Shown one piece after another: positions 17,488 to 27,523 of a stretch of DNA of 46,162 nt. A program made the translations under genes and the position numbers. The notes under the pieces are model-generated. The model was given only the letters and a program-made list of their open reading frames with translations. It searched no databases and had not been told where the DNA came from. Origin of the DNA: Saprospiraceae bacterium (GTDB taxonomy: Bacteria; Bacteroidota; Bacteroidia; Chitinophagales; Saprospiraceae); NCBI GenBank assembly GCA_020631105.1, contig JAHDHW010000010.1:14680-60841 (forward strand). The letters are read 5' to 3'. Position 1 is the stretch's first letter; each line of letters starts with the position of its first letter.

Positions 17488-18705
17488 TTACTCTGAATCT
17501 GGATTAAACGCTGCGAAATCAAATAATAAGGTAAATCGTAGAGTGTTATCCAGTGGATTTCGTTGTTGAGTAGTTGGTACTAAGTAAGAGAAGTTCAAAC
17601 CAAATACATTGTACTTAAGGCCAAGACCTACTGTAAAGTACTTACGGTTTCCTTTTGTTTGATTCTCAGAATAATAACCTGCTCTTACAGCAAACTGCTT
17701 ATCGTACCAGTATTCTACACCAATAGAATACATTAACTCTCGTAATTCTTCAGACCCACCACCTGGTGCATCACCAAAAGAACTTAATAAGCCAGAGAAG
17801 GTCGATTGTTCTTTATAATCCGGAATACCGTTGGCATCCTGGTCGCAATCATTACCCAAACATGGTGTTGGTACCAGAAATTTATTGATATCAGCTGCAA
17901 TCGTAAAAGTATTGAATTCGTCAAAATTCAAATCCCAGGCAGCCCCAATACCTAAATTAGTAGGAATATAATCCCGATTAATAGATTTTGTATAAGAAAT
18001 CTTTGAACCCAGATTAGTAATCGCAGCGGCAACAGTTAAGTTAGAATTTCCATTCTGTAATTTAACTGGTGTTTTATAAGTCAAGGATAAATCAGCAGCT
18101 CCGGCAACACCTGGAGTAATTTCAATATCTCCAATACTCTGTCCAGCGGCAAGATTTGAATAGATGAATTTTGGCGTAATCGCTACTGACAATTGCTCAG
18201 AAAGTTTACGCGCATAAGCAATCGAAAACTCAAATTCATTAGGGCGTCCAGTACCTAAAGGTTGACCGTTGTCATCCGTAAATGAAATTGTACCTAGCGA
18301 GAAGTACCTTAAACTAGCACCGATGGTTTGATCGTCATCGATCTTTTTATAACCTGCCAAGTAGGCGAGGTATACATCCTGAAGGCCTAATGCTCTTAGC
18401 CAAGGTGTATAAGTTGCAGCTAAAGCAACGTCATTTTCTGCAAAAGCTAATTTAGAAGCATTGAAATGCATGGCATTCGGATCTGCAGAAATTGCTAATC
18501 CTACGTCGCCCATAGCTCCAGAACGTGCATCGGGAACGATTCTTAAGAATGGTACCGCAGTTACAATTGTATTAGGACATGGTTGTCCATCAGGAAGCGA
18601 ATAATTACCACTACCAGGAGGGTTCTCCAAACATTGGGCATTACTTTCCGTTGCAGTCCCTAAAACAATCAGTAAAACAAATACCGTAAAAATCAATTTT
18701 TTCAT
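17488..18705 (-). CDS. porV: T9SS outer-membrane protein PorV (LptO)
   Basis: 405 residues with a signal peptide ending SNAQ (about 1-24). PorV is a FadL-like outer-membrane barrel. It collects T9SS cargo from the SprA translocon and, with PorU, PorQ and PorZ, forms the attachment complex at the cell surface. The family opening is visible: a short Cys-containing segment (CLENPPGSGNY...PCP), then AVPFLRIVPDARSGAMGDVGLA and DPNAMHFNASKLAF. The long barrel region ends with NTLRFTLLFDF. A loop near 278-295 has several Asp and Cys residues (CLGNDCDQDANGIPD), probably an extracellular calcium-type loop. It lies downstream of porU on the same strand but 501 bases away, with its own -7 box at 18737-18744. 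Confidence 0.95.
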   Translation of the reverse strand: MKKLIFTVFVLLIVLGTATESNAQCLENPPGSGNYSLPDGQPCPNTIVTAVPFLRIVPDARSGAMGDVGLAISADPNAMHFNASKLAFAENDVALAATYTPWLRALGLQDVYLAYLAGYKKIDDDQTIGASLRYFSLGTISFTDDNGQPLGTGRPNEFEFSIAYARKLSEQLSVAITPKFIYSNLAAGQSIGDIEITPGVAGAADLSLTYKTPVKLQNGNSNLTVAAAITNLGSKISYTKSINRDYIPTNLGIGAAWDLNFDEFNTFTIAADINKFLVPTPCLGNDCDQDANGIPDYKEQSTFSGLLSSFGDAPGGGSEELRELMYSIGVEYWYDKQFAVRAGYYSENQTKGNRKYFTVGLGLKYNVFGLNFSYLVPTTQQRNPLDNTLRFTLLFDFAAFNPDSE

Positions 18706-18736
18706 GATGTCATCAATCGTTTGTCGAAAATTCCTG

Positions 18737-18744
18737 CAAATATA
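18737..18744 (-). promoter_or_regulatory. -7 box upstream of porV
   Basis: TATATTTG on the minus strand matches TAnnTTTG. It would start transcription near 18731, about 26 bases before the porV start. No good -33 TTTG was found at the usual spacing. Confidence 0.5.
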
Positions 18745-19206
18745 GTCAAATGTTAAAAAGTTATTGTGCAGATTTTCTATTTAAAAGAATAAAGTGTGTT
18801 TTTATCAGGAGTGTATGTTAAATTTTAAACTTCAATTAACTCAATTATAAATCAACATTAATACCAGACTTTCAATGTAGTCGCTTAGAACTTACATGCG
18901 AAAGTAGCTTAAATAGCTTAATTTATTATTCAGGTGAAATGTCAGGATTCGGTTCTAGGTCCTTAAGTCAACAGTAAATAAGTTCAATACGTCTTAAACG
19001 TGGGAGGATATGTCAAGATTACTCACAGTTCCACTTATTTTGCCAAAAATCAGTGTGCATACTCTAATAATAAACTTCCTTCTGGCTTTTAATCAAAATG
19101 CATGACTAAGAAAACTACTTCTAAGTCATGCATTCCGAATATAAAGCGTAGATCCGATTAGAATATTGTGAATGTTAAAATTTTTAAGACTTTTTAATTT
19201 TTTGGC
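18745..19206. other. Intergenic region between porU and porV
   Basis: About 460 AT-rich bases with no gene seen. The one structured element is the hairpin at 19097-19134, listed separately. The gap shows that porU and porV are adjacent but not a tight operon here. Confidence 0.5.
19097..19134 (-). terminator. Probable terminator after porU
   Basis: AATGCATGACT and AGTCATGCATT form an 11-base stem, extended by four more pairs after one mismatch. On the minus strand it is followed by TTTTGATT, a weak T run. It lies 73 bases past the porU stop. Confidence 0.6.
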
Positions 19207-22200
19207 TTATTTGAGGATGACCAGTTTTTCAAAATCTGATTCAGAACTTTTTGCATCATCTGATCGAACTTTCACTTTATAAAGATATACGCCTTTTCCA
19301 AGGCGATCGCCATAATCGTCTGTTCCGTCCCATTTAATGCCTGATATTCTACCTCCGTCCGTAAAAAGCTGCGTCTCAATTGTCTTTACAATTCTTCCGC
19401 TAATAGTGAATATCTGAATCTGAACGTCGACTCCTTGATCCTTGATGTTATGCTCAAATTGAAAATTGGTACAGGTCGTAAAAGGGTTAGGGTAGTTAAG
19501 GACATAATCGAGCGCAATCTCTTCATTCCCTGCCACGACAAACTCTGTATAACCTTCCCCGGAATTATTAGCAACATCCCAGGCTTTTGCTTTGATGACG
19601 TGTCTCCCTTCTTCAAGATTGAAGAGCGGAAAGCGTACAGTACCTTTAGTATAGTCATCCAATTCTGATTCGTAGAAATCATTCAAAATATAGGTGTCCT
19701 GTGTGTTTTCATCTAGCACACCTGTCAAATCGTGGCCTATACTGTTTCCTACTACATTAATTCCGTTATCATCAGATAATCTTACAACCAGGGTTGGGCT
19801 AGGATTAGTAATACCTCCAAAGACAAAATCTTCATTATTCATAAATACTTCCACCAAAGGCCCTTGATTATCTGCTGCTGCATCCGGGTTGGTACCGCCG
19901 ATAATAAAGTTTTCGAATACACCAGCTGCATCCAATTGCTGTCCATCATGCGCATAATAGCTAATTCTACCTAGGCCGTAGTCATAGTTAATATCCTTAG
20001 GGACTACGAACGTAAAGGAGAAGGTTCCATTAGTCACACTGGCATTACCACGGAAGATGATGCTCTGTTGAATATTAAATGATCTTTCTGGACTTGCAGC
20101 GTCCTGAGAAAGTGTTCGTGCTTGGATCATTTTATCATAGACCGTAGGACTGATTGTTCCATTAAAGTCAGTCAGGACACTGCCATTATGATCTGTGACT
20201 ACCCCTTCAATGGTAACTCTTTGTAAAGCCTGAATGGTATCTACAATAATAGTTGCTAAGGTCGAGTCATAGCTTCCATTTGCTACAGAAATACCGTTCA
20301 CTGAAGTTGTGCTTACATTGTATTTTGGTACTGCTAAATGCATAGAAGGGTCACCAATTAGTGCGAATTTCCTTGCATTATCACTTAAGGTGTCTGCTGA
20401 GTTGGAATTTTTTGATAGTCTCAATATTTCCCCAATTGTAGGGATTGCCTGCCCAGGAGTTTGAAAGATAGTATCAAAAACGGCTTCGGTTAATCGGCGG
20501 TTTTCACTAGCATAAACTGCCCTAGTTGTAGTAAATAGGCCAATTACACCTCCATCAGCTTTAAGCAGTGATTGTTCACCCGCTGAAGTGATCGAAGGTT
20601 CATCAAAACCAGTAAATGAGCAGGTAGCGGTAACTAGTAAGGGATAGCTATCACTACTATTCCAGTTTTCTATATCATCATTAGTAAGTACACGTTCCTG
20701 AGCCCAGCCCTTTGAGCCACCGTGACCAAGGTAATTCATGACTAAGTTACCTTTAAATATATCCCGGTTAATCGCTTCATTAGCTTTTGGAAAACGATCA
20801 CCACCAGGCGTTGAGACCTGCTGATAGGCATCAAAATATATTTTGTTGAGGTTAAACTGTTTATGGTTTTTGCGAACTTTTTCTCCAATTGCATCCGCAT
20901 CACCAATATGCCTGTTAGAATCTTCATCATCAGCACAAAATGTAAGGCGATTTCTCCAATCACCGAAAAAGTCCGGATTAGTATCGTAGTTGATTATTTT
21001 CTCTATAACTGCATCTGCTTCTGCCGTTGTTCTTGCCGGAATACGGCCGATTGCAATATCGAGTGCCCCCCTCAAGTTGCTCCCCTCATTATTAGAGAGT
21101 AAGGCAAAGTAATCGTCAGAAGGAAAAGCATTAATGCCATGCAACGAAGTTCTTGTTTCGTAGGTCGGTATAAAGTTTAGCCCCTGACCTGTAATGTCTC
21201 TAAAATCATAGGTGGCATCTCCCAATAGCAATAGATATCTAAATTGCTCGGGGTTTCGATCGTAGAGCATTTTTGCAAAGTCACGAATAGCTGAAATATC
21301 CCGACTGCCACCACCAAATTCATTAAATACTTGCTCAATATTTACGGCTGCAACCTGAAGACCGTCGTGCGTACTCCGGTGCTGTGCTAAAGTTTGCGCA
21401 GCTGCTTCAAAATCCTTATGATAGATAATTGCTAAGTTGATATTGTCAATGCCATGAATGTTCTGATTAGCAACTACTTCAACAGCTGTCGGCGCAGGAA
21501 AATTTCCATTACTGTTAAAGGCAACAAATGTCCGAAGTATGGTATCAGTTGTTACCCCATAACTAAGTGTACTTCCACTAAGATTCACTTGTTGTAATGA
21601 AGGTTTTAAAGGATCAGTAATGTCCCAAACCACTGTGTTAGCATTACAATTCCCAATTTCAAAACTGGCTGTTGAAAAGTCCATAGTTTTGTGATCACTG
21701 AATATTATTTCATCCGTAACCAGCGCTGTGCTAGCCCTTGCCTGTAATTGTATATAATCTAGCCAGCCAATATTGGTACCGTCACCAATACTATTATATT
21801 GAATGGTTACATCGAAATTACTCCCATTAACCTTGAACTCATCATTCAGTGTTTTACTTTTAGCATAATCTCTTTCGTTATCCGTGAAGTTAACGCTTCC
21901 AATACTGCCGGATTGAAACTCTTGCCCGTTTACGATGACTTCAAAACGGCTGGAACTTTTAGCTCTGGCAGCAAATTGTACTTCAAACTGAACAGAGTCG
22001 CCAGTGATAATATTTGGGAAGTCGAAATTATAGGTACGCTCCCGTGTTGGGTTGAAAGGATCACCATACCAATGCCGTCCTGAGCCTTGAGCACCCAGAG
22101 ATTCATTCAAGAGGTTAAAAGTTTCTTCTTCCATTCGCTGGTAGCTATCGTACGCTGATGAGGTGTAGTCCGTAGCATTTAAGGAAGCTTGTTCGCTGAC

Positions 22201-23061
22201 TCTTAGACCATCCTCTGTACCAACCTTTAGAAAGTAATGATTTTCGAATGAATAGACATTTTTAGGTCGATTATAGGTTTTGGTAGCTTGGTCATATTCC
22301 CATTTGTCAGGCCCTTCAGCATAGAAAAGCACATAGTCCCCTTCATTAAGCTGACCATCTCCGCCATCAACGACTTGTATAGCAACTTCCTCAAGATCAT
22401 CAAAGCGTTCGGCACCTACTAGTTCCGGAATCATTCCTCCTCCATTGCCAAGTATGCTGATCTTATCTGAGTTAATATTGTTTAAATCAAGATTATCCTG
22501 AAAAAAGGAATAAGGAATTTTATGAATCCCGGATGCTGAAACAGCAATTTTGTGGATTGTCCCATTTGATAATTTTGATTCGTAAGTATAGGTATTCCTT
22601 CTGGTAACTACAGGGCGGGGTTCATGATCAATGATTAGTTCAAAAGAAATAAGTTTTTCAAAGCTCCCAGAAGCCGTTTTACGAATAGGAATAAAATGGA
22701 AATGGACGTAGGAACGTCCGCGGTCGTCTAGTATCTTAGCATCAATATTAATATCAGAGGAAAGATAAATATCGTCTTCAGAAGGTGTTTTGTCAAAAGA
22801 GTCATACACTGTATTTACTAATCTTACATTAATGATCCCTGGGCCATCAACTACTCTGCGCTCCATGAATACTGGCAAACTAGGATATTTGCTCGAATAC
22901 ATTGCACCTTCAAAACTCCAACGCGTCAATGGGTAATTACCAGTTGCATTATGAATTGTTGGTGCTTCCGCCCAATCTAAAGTTCTTTTTATCGTTACAG
23001 AACTAGCGAGGGTAGAAAATGAAATAATTGAAAAAAGTAAGAGTAACAAGGAGTTTTTCAT
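19207..23061 (-). CDS. porU: T9SS sortase PorU (C25 gingipain-family peptidase)
   Basis: 1284 residues from the ATG at 23061 (MKNSLLLLLFSIISF...LASS is a good signal peptide); an in-frame ATG at 23100 would add 13 residues without improving it. PorU sits on the cell surface, removes the sorting domain of T9SS cargo and links the cargo to lipopolysaccharide. The C25 peptidase core is in the middle: catalytic His780 in NYLGHGGSKGW and Cys814 in VTATCSFTGFDEPS. Conserved lead-in segments LLLLGDATYDFRD and FPSDDYFALL precede them. The C-terminal region (LNYPNPFTTCTNFQFEHNI onward) is itself a sorting-type domain with the FlgD-like KWDGTDDYGDRLGKGVYLYKV motif. Both active-site residues are present, so it should be catalytic. 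Confidence 0.95.
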   Translation of the reverse strand: MKNSLLLLLFSIISFSTLASSVTIKRTLDWAEAPTIHNATGNYPLTRWSFEGAMYSSKYPSLPVFMERRVVDGPGIINVRLVNTVYDSFDKTPSEDDIYLSSDINIDAKILDDRGRSYVHFHFIPIRKTASGSFEKLISFELIIDHEPRPVVTRRNTYTYESKLSNGTIHKIAVSASGIHKIPYSFFQDNLDLNNINSDKISILGNGGGMIPELVGAERFDDLEEVAIQVVDGGDGQLNEGDYVLFYAEGPDKWEYDQATKTYNRPKNVYSFENHYFLKVGTEDGLRVSEQASLNATDYTSSAYDSYQRMEEETFNLLNESLGAQGSGRHWYGDPFNPTRERTYNFDFPNIITGDSVQFEVQFAARAKSSSRFEVIVNGQEFQSGSIGSVNFTDNERDYAKSKTLNDEFKVNGSNFDVTIQYNSIGDGTNIGWLDYIQLQARASTALVTDEIIFSDHKTMDFSTASFEIGNCNANTVVWDITDPLKPSLQQVNLSGSTLSYGVTTDTILRTFVAFNSNGNFPAPTAVEVVANQNIHGIDNINLAIIYHKDFEAAAQTLAQHRSTHDGLQVAAVNIEQVFNEFGGGSRDISAIRDFAKMLYDRNPEQFRYLLLLGDATYDFRDITGQGLNFIPTYETRTSLHGINAFPSDDYFALLSNNEGSNLRGALDIAIGRIPARTTAEADAVIEKIINYDTNPDFFGDWRNRLTFCADDEDSNRHIGDADAIGEKVRKNHKQFNLNKIYFDAYQQVSTPGGDRFPKANEAINRDIFKGNLVMNYLGHGGSKGWAQERVLTNDDIENWNSSDSYPLLVTATCSFTGFDEPSITSAGEQSLLKADGGVIGLFTTTRAVYASENRRLTEAVFDTIFQTPGQAIPTIGEILRLSKNSNSADTLSDNARKFALIGDPSMHLAVPKYNVSTTSVNGISVANGSYDSTLATIIVDTIQALQRVTIEGVVTDHNGSVLTDFNGTISPTVYDKMIQARTLSQDAASPERSFNIQQSIIFRGNASVTNGTFSFTFVVPKDINYDYGLGRISYYAHDGQQLDAAGVFENFIIGGTNPDAAADNQGPLVEVFMNNEDFVFGGITNPSPTLVVRLSDDNGINVVGNSIGHDLTGVLDENTQDTYILNDFYESELDDYTKGTVRFPLFNLEEGRHVIKAKAWDVANNSGEGYTEFVVAGNEEIALDYVLNYPNPFTTCTNFQFEHNIKDQGVDVQIQIFTISGRIVKTIETQLFTDGGRISGIKWDGTDDYGDRLGKGVYLYKVKVRSDDAKSSESDFEKLVILK

Positions 23062-23315
23062 GTGCAGTATAATTTGTTTGTAATTCATATTACAAATCAA
23101 AACAACAATTTTGGAAGTACAATAAGCGTTTTTTATCTTGTTATTGAAACGTTAAGATACAGTAGCTATTGCTTTTAAAATGGCATATGCTAGACTTTTT
23201 AGTTATTTTAACAAACACCCTCCAATTTGGTTATTAATAGATCAGTTATTTCCTTTGTACACCGGTTCCAATTCGGACCGAATAAAGGATTTTTGGAAAA
23301 CAAAAAACGAAACAC

Positions 23316-24326
23316 ATGCGGAGTCGAGTTATTTTAGTAATTGGGATGTTATTAGGTTGGTTTGCAGTAGAGGCCCAGGATCCTGTATTTAGTCAATTCT
23401 ATGCAGCACCCTTACAAATCAACCCTGCATTTACAGGAAACACTTATTCTCCTCATATTTCACTGAATTATCGAAATCAATGGCCGAGTTGGACTAGTGG
23501 TACAAGTGCATATGTAACTTATGCAGCATATTATGATCAATTTGTAGAATCTCTAAATAGTGGTTTTGGTCTTTCGATCTTATCTGATGATGCAGGCGGA
23601 GGCTTAATAACTACTAATAGCCTAAGTGGATATTTTTCATACAGAGTACAGGTAGTAGATGACTTTTTCCTGAAAATAGGAGTGGAGGCAAGCGCCGTAC
23701 AATCACGTTATGGTTGGGATAAGTTTTTATTCCTAGATCAGATTGATGAACGTTTTGGCCCAATATCCCCAGGAGGTACACCATATCCTACGGAAGAGAA
23801 TCAGCCAGACAATCTTAATAATACCTACTTCGATGTTTCTGCGGGTATACTTGCGTACAGCAATATGTTTTATGGTGGTTTATCGCTCAAACACTTAAAT
23901 ACACCTAGTGAATCTGTATTAGATATTAATGATAATATTAATACTGGGTTGCCAATGCGAGTTACCTTGCATGGAGGAATGGAAATAAAAATCCGAGAAG
24001 GCAATAAACGTCGTGCCGCATCGTTTATATCCCCGAATCTCATGTTTATCCGACAAGGAGATTTCGGACAAGTAAACGGAGGTGCACTGGCTAATATTGA
24101 TGCACTTTTTGGTGGACTTTGGTACCGCCACGCTTTTACAAACCCTGATGCAGTTATCGTTTTATTAGGCGTTCAGAAAGATTTTTTCAAGATTGGCTAT
24201 AGTTACGATATCACTGTTGGAAGTTTGTCCGGCCAAACAAACGGGAGTCATGAAATTTCTCTGACTCTGAATTTTGATCGCGGCAAACGCATAGATTACA
24301 ATGATTGCTTCCAATTGTTTAGATAA
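23316..24326 (+). CDS. PorP/SprF family T9SS outer-membrane protein
   Basis: 336 residues with a signal peptide ending WFAVEAQ. The mature protein opens with the family hallmark DPVFSQFYAAPLQINPAFTG, followed by LNYRNQWPSW. PorP/SprF proteins are outer-membrane barrels. PorP itself is a T9SS component, and many paralogues help secrete single cargo proteins with type B sorting domains. Genomes of this phylum usually carry many copies, so the exact paralogue cannot be named. Its position between porU and gldJ suggests a core T9SS role. The start at 23316 is the first ATG that yields the signal peptide. porU is divergent from it. Confidence 0.93.
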   Translation: MRSRVILVIGMLLGWFAVEAQDPVFSQFYAAPLQINPAFTGNTYSPHISLNYRNQWPSWTSGTSAYVTYAAYYDQFVESLNSGFGLSILSDDAGGGLITTNSLSGYFSYRVQVVDDFFLKIGVEASAVQSRYGWDKFLFLDQIDERFGPISPGGTPYPTEENQPDNLNNTYFDVSAGILAYSNMFYGGLSLKHLNTPSESVLDINDNINTGLPMRVTLHGGMEIKIREGNKRRAASFISPNLMFIRQGDFGQVNGGALANIDALFGGLWYRHAFTNPDAVIVLLGVQKDFFKIGYSYDITVGSLSGQTNGSHEISLTLNFDRGKRIDYNDCFQLFR

Positions 24327-24528
24327 AGATTGTTCTAGTTTATTGAAAAATCTTATCATTTTCCATCTTACATTTTTTATTAATACGAGAACTTACCGTA
24401 TAAAAACTGGCTTTAATGTGAAGTTTATGCCTCATATTGCCAAAATAATTTAGTGCAAACTGAAAAAGGCATTGAATTTGCTTTTACAGAAATGTTGGCC
24501 TAAAAATTAAGGTATTTCATTTTTTCAA

Positions 24529-24536
24529 TATATTTG
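24529..24536 (+). promoter_or_regulatory. -7 box upstream of the gldJ-type gene
   Basis: TATATTTG matches TAnnTTTG, about 33 bases before the ATG at 24570. No -33 TTTG at 17-20 bases. Its position favours the 24570 start, because the in-frame codon at 24534 lies inside the box. Confidence 0.5.
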
Positions 24537-24569
24537 TTGGTCATTTTAAAAAGAAAATTATTTAAAACA

Positions 24570-26069
24570 ATGAAAAGACTGCTGCAGTTAGGATTTCTTC
24601 TTGTCTTCGGTGCATTAATGTTCAGTTCTTGTGGCAAGAAAGAACGCTCCTCATCTACTGGTTGGAAATATAATGATCAGAAGTGGGGTGGCTTCGAAAA
24701 GCGTGATTATGAAGGTCAGGCTACCGGCCCAAATCTGGTACTTATCGAAGGAGGAACTTTTACAATGGGGATGACCGACCAAGACGTAATTTACGAATGG
24801 AACGCAATCCCCCGTCGTGTAACCGTATCTTCATTCTATATGGATGAGACAGAGGTTGCTAATATTGATTACAAAGAATATTTATACTGGATTCGACGTG
24901 TATTCAACGAATCATATCCAGAAGTATATCTTAATGCCTTACCTGATACATTAGTATGGCGGGAGGAATTATCTTTCAACGAGCCTTTCGTTGAGACTTA
25001 TTTCCGTCACCCTTCGTATGATGATTATCCGGTAGTTGGTGTATCCTGGGTTCAGGCCAATGAATATTGTAAATGGAGAACTGACCGGGTGAATGAGATG
25101 ATTCTTATCGAAAGAGGCATCCTTAACCCAAATCCAGAGCAAAAAGATGAGGATAACTTTAATACCGAATCTTATTTAGTTGGTCAATACCAGGGAGATG
25201 TTCGGAAGAACTTAAAAGATCTTCAAACGGGTGGTGAACGACCTGTTCAATTCGAAGATGGTATTTTACTACCTTCTTATCGACTTCCTACGGAAGCAGA
25301 ATGGGAATATGCAGCTTTAGCACTCGTAGGTAATCAATCTACAGCTAAAGATGAAAGAATCACTGACCGTCGATTATATCCTTGGAATGGTAATACTGTA
25401 CGTTATCAGCGTAGAGATAAATACCAAGGTCAGATCCTTGCTAACTTTAAGCGTGGTCGTGGTGACTATATGGGTATGGCTGGTAAATTGAATGATAATG
25501 CTCACATTCCATCTCCTGTTAGAGAGTATATCCCAAATGATTTTGGTCTTTACCATATGGCTGGAAATGTTAATGAGTGGACTATGGACCTTTATCGTCC
25601 ATTGACAAGCTCAACACTAAGAGATGTGGATGAGCAGGATTTGAACCCATTCCGTGGTAACAAATTCCAAACTAAAGTACTAGACGAAAACGGTGTACCT
25701 GTTGAAAAGGACAGTTTAGGACGTATTCGTTACAAGTATATTGAAGATGATGAAGCTGCAACTCGTGAAAACTATAAGCGAGGTATGGTTTATAACTACC
25801 TTGATGGTGATGATGAGTCTTCTGTAGTTTATGATTATGGTAAGCACACCCTAATTAGTGATAAATCACGTGTAATCAAAGGTGGTAGCTGGGCAGATAG
25901 AGCTTGGTGGTTATCTCCAGGAGCTCGTCGCTTCAAAGAAGAAGATAAAGCTGACCGAACTATTGGATTCCGTTGTGCAATGACTCGTACAGGTGGACCA
26001 ACTGGTAATGAAGATACCGGCGGAAATAGCTTTAAAGTAAAACGTAAAAAAGTAAAACGTAAATACTAG
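24570..26069 (+). CDS. gldJ: Gliding/T9SS lipoprotein, GldJ type (FGE-sulfatase fold)
   Basis: 499 residues. The start at 24570 gives a lipoprotein signal peptide with lipobox MFSSC (Cys21). The mature protein begins with STGWKYNDQKWGGFE, close to the GldJ N-terminus as I know it. It continues as a formylglycine-generating-enzyme-like domain: LVLIEGGTFTMGM, VSSFYMDETEVANIDYKEYL, YDDYPVVGVSWVQANEYCKWR, RLPTEAEWEYAA, GLYHMAGNVNEWTMD and KGGSWADRAWW...GFRCAM. GldJ is needed for gliding and for stable T9SS assembly and probably has no enzymatic role. GldK is a paralogue with the same domain; the N-terminus and the porU-gldJ-murF neighbourhood favour GldJ. A basic KVKRKKVKRKY tail ends the protein. 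Confidence 0.88.
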   Translation: MKRLLQLGFLLVFGALMFSSCGKKERSSSTGWKYNDQKWGGFEKRDYEGQATGPNLVLIEGGTFTMGMTDQDVIYEWNAIPRRVTVSSFYMDETEVANIDYKEYLYWIRRVFNESYPEVYLNALPDTLVWREELSFNEPFVETYFRHPSYDDYPVVGVSWVQANEYCKWRTDRVNEMILIERGILNPNPEQKDEDNFNTESYLVGQYQGDVRKNLKDLQTGGERPVQFEDGILLPSYRLPTEAEWEYAALALVGNQSTAKDERITDRRLYPWNGNTVRYQRRDKYQGQILANFKRGRGDYMGMAGKLNDNAHIPSPVREYIPNDFGLYHMAGNVNEWTMDLYRPLTSSTLRDVDEQDLNPFRGNKFQTKVLDENGVPVEKDSLGRIRYKYIEDDEAATRENYKRGMVYNYLDGDDESSVVYDYGKHTLISDKSRVIKGGSWADRAWWLSPGARRFKEEDKADRTIGFRCAMTRTGGPTGNEDTGGNSFKVKRKKVKRKY

Positions 26070-26094
26070 TCGATCTTTAATCGATAAGAAATAA

Positions 26095-26133
26095 AAAGAA
26101 GTCTCGGTGGATAAACACACCGGGACTTTTTTT
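26095..26133 (+). terminator. Intrinsic terminator after gldJ
   Basis: AAGTCTCGGTG pairs with CACCGGGACTT (one G:T pair) around an eight-base loop, followed by seven T. It separates gldJ from murF, which starts at 26207. Confidence 0.9.
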
Positions 26134-26206
26134 ATTTTGCATGCTATGGTTAAGTTCTTTTTTATTCTTTGAGTTTCACCTTAGAAACTTTGCACCATAG
26201 AAAAAT

Positions 26207-27523
26207 ATGAATGAAGTAGCTAGTATTTACAAGAAATACCTTGATTCAACGGGAGTAGCCACTGATACCCGGAAAATAAACAAGGGGAATATCTTCTTTG
26301 CGCTTAAAGGAGATAACTTTGATGGTAATAAATTTGCGATTCAAGCTATTGAGCAAGGTGCCTTATTTGCAGTAGTTGACGATGATTCTTTAGGGGCGCA
26401 TCCACAGCTGATTAAAGTCGAAGATGGGTTGAAAATGCTCCAGACTTTGGCTAACTATCATCGTCGTCAGATGGATATTCCAGTGATAGGGATTACCGGC
26501 TCAAATGGAAAAACAACTACTAAAGAATTGTTAGCAGCAATTTTAGGGAGTCATTATCGCCTTCATTTTACGCAAGGAAACTTTAATAATCATATTGGTG
26601 TGCCATTGACTCTACTAGCTATGCCATTGAATGCCGAAGTAGCTGTTATTGAAATGGGGGCTAATCATATAGGAGAAATTGCAGAATTGTGCGCAATTGC
26701 AGAACCAACTCATGGGGTAATTACTAATATTGGCAAAGCCCATCTGGAAGGTTTTGGAGGGATTGAAGGCGTAAAGCAAGGAAAATCTGAGTTGTATAAG
26801 TTTCTTGCCAATAACAGTGGAGTTGCTTTTGTTAATCTCGATGAAAACTTTTTATTGGAATTGGCCACTGGCGTTCCAATAATCGTAAAGTATCATCAGA
26901 GTGAGACTCCTGATCCAAATGTTTCGATTCTCGAAACAAGCCTATTACAAGTGAACCCCAAGATTAAGATTAGTTTCTTATCAGATAAACGAGATTTTTC
27001 TGTTGAAGCAGATAGTCACTTATTTGGTAAATACAACTTTCAAAATATCCAGACTGCGGTTTCAATTGGCAGATATTTTAAAGTGCCTCATGTAAAGATT
27101 AAACAGGCTATTGAAAACTATAATCCAACGAATAACAGATCGCAGGTCTTACAAAGTGCTGGTAACACATATCTTTTGGATGCTTATAATGCAAATCCGA
27201 CAAGCATGCGAAATGCAATAGATGGCTTTGCATTGATGAAAGGAGATAAGAAAATTGCAATTATTGGTGATATGTTGGAGTTGGGAGAGTATAGTGAGGA
27301 GGAGCATCGAATAATTTTTGAATACGCTCAATCTAAACAATTTGATCAATTAATTTTAGTTGGCCAGTTATTCGGCAAAATCTCAAACCTTTCTGAAGAA
27401 GAAGTACTTCATTTCGAAAATGTTGAAGGTTTAAGAACCTGGTTCAATACAAAAAATATATGCGATGCTACTATTTTACTTAAAGGATCACGAGGGATTC
27501 GCTTAGAAAGATTACTTAGCTAA
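26207..27523 (+). CDS. murF: UDP-MurNAc-tripeptide:D-Ala-D-Ala ligase (MurF)
   Basis: 438 residues, near the family norm. MurF adds D-Ala-D-Ala to the UDP-MurNAc-tripeptide, the last cytoplasmic step in making the peptidoglycan pentapeptide. The N-terminal domain has STDTRK-like TDTRKINKGNIFFALKG. The ATP loop is GITGSNGKTTTKELL (GSNGKTTT at 98-105), followed by NFNNHIGVPLTLL and AVIEMGANHIGEI. The C-terminal domain shows DAYNANPTSM and IGDMLELGEYSEEEH. It overlaps the end of the convergent ureohydrolase-like gene by eight bases. No promoter box of exact consensus was found in the 73 bases after the terminator. Confidence 0.97.
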   Translation: MNEVASIYKKYLDSTGVATDTRKINKGNIFFALKGDNFDGNKFAIQAIEQGALFAVVDDDSLGAHPQLIKVEDGLKMLQTLANYHRRQMDIPVIGITGSNGKTTTKELLAAILGSHYRLHFTQGNFNNHIGVPLTLLAMPLNAEVAVIEMGANHIGEIAELCAIAEPTHGVITNIGKAHLEGFGGIEGVKQGKSELYKFLANNSGVAFVNLDENFLLELATGVPIIVKYHQSETPDPNVSILETSLLQVNPKIKISFLSDKRDFSVEADSHLFGKYNFQNIQTAVSIGRYFKVPHVKIKQAIENYNPTNNRSQVLQSAGNTYLLDAYNANPTSMRNAIDGFALMKGDKKIAIIGDMLELGEYSEEEHRIIFEYAQSKQFDQLILVGQLFGKISNLSEEEVLHFENVEGLRTWFNTKNICDATILLKGSRGIRLERLLS

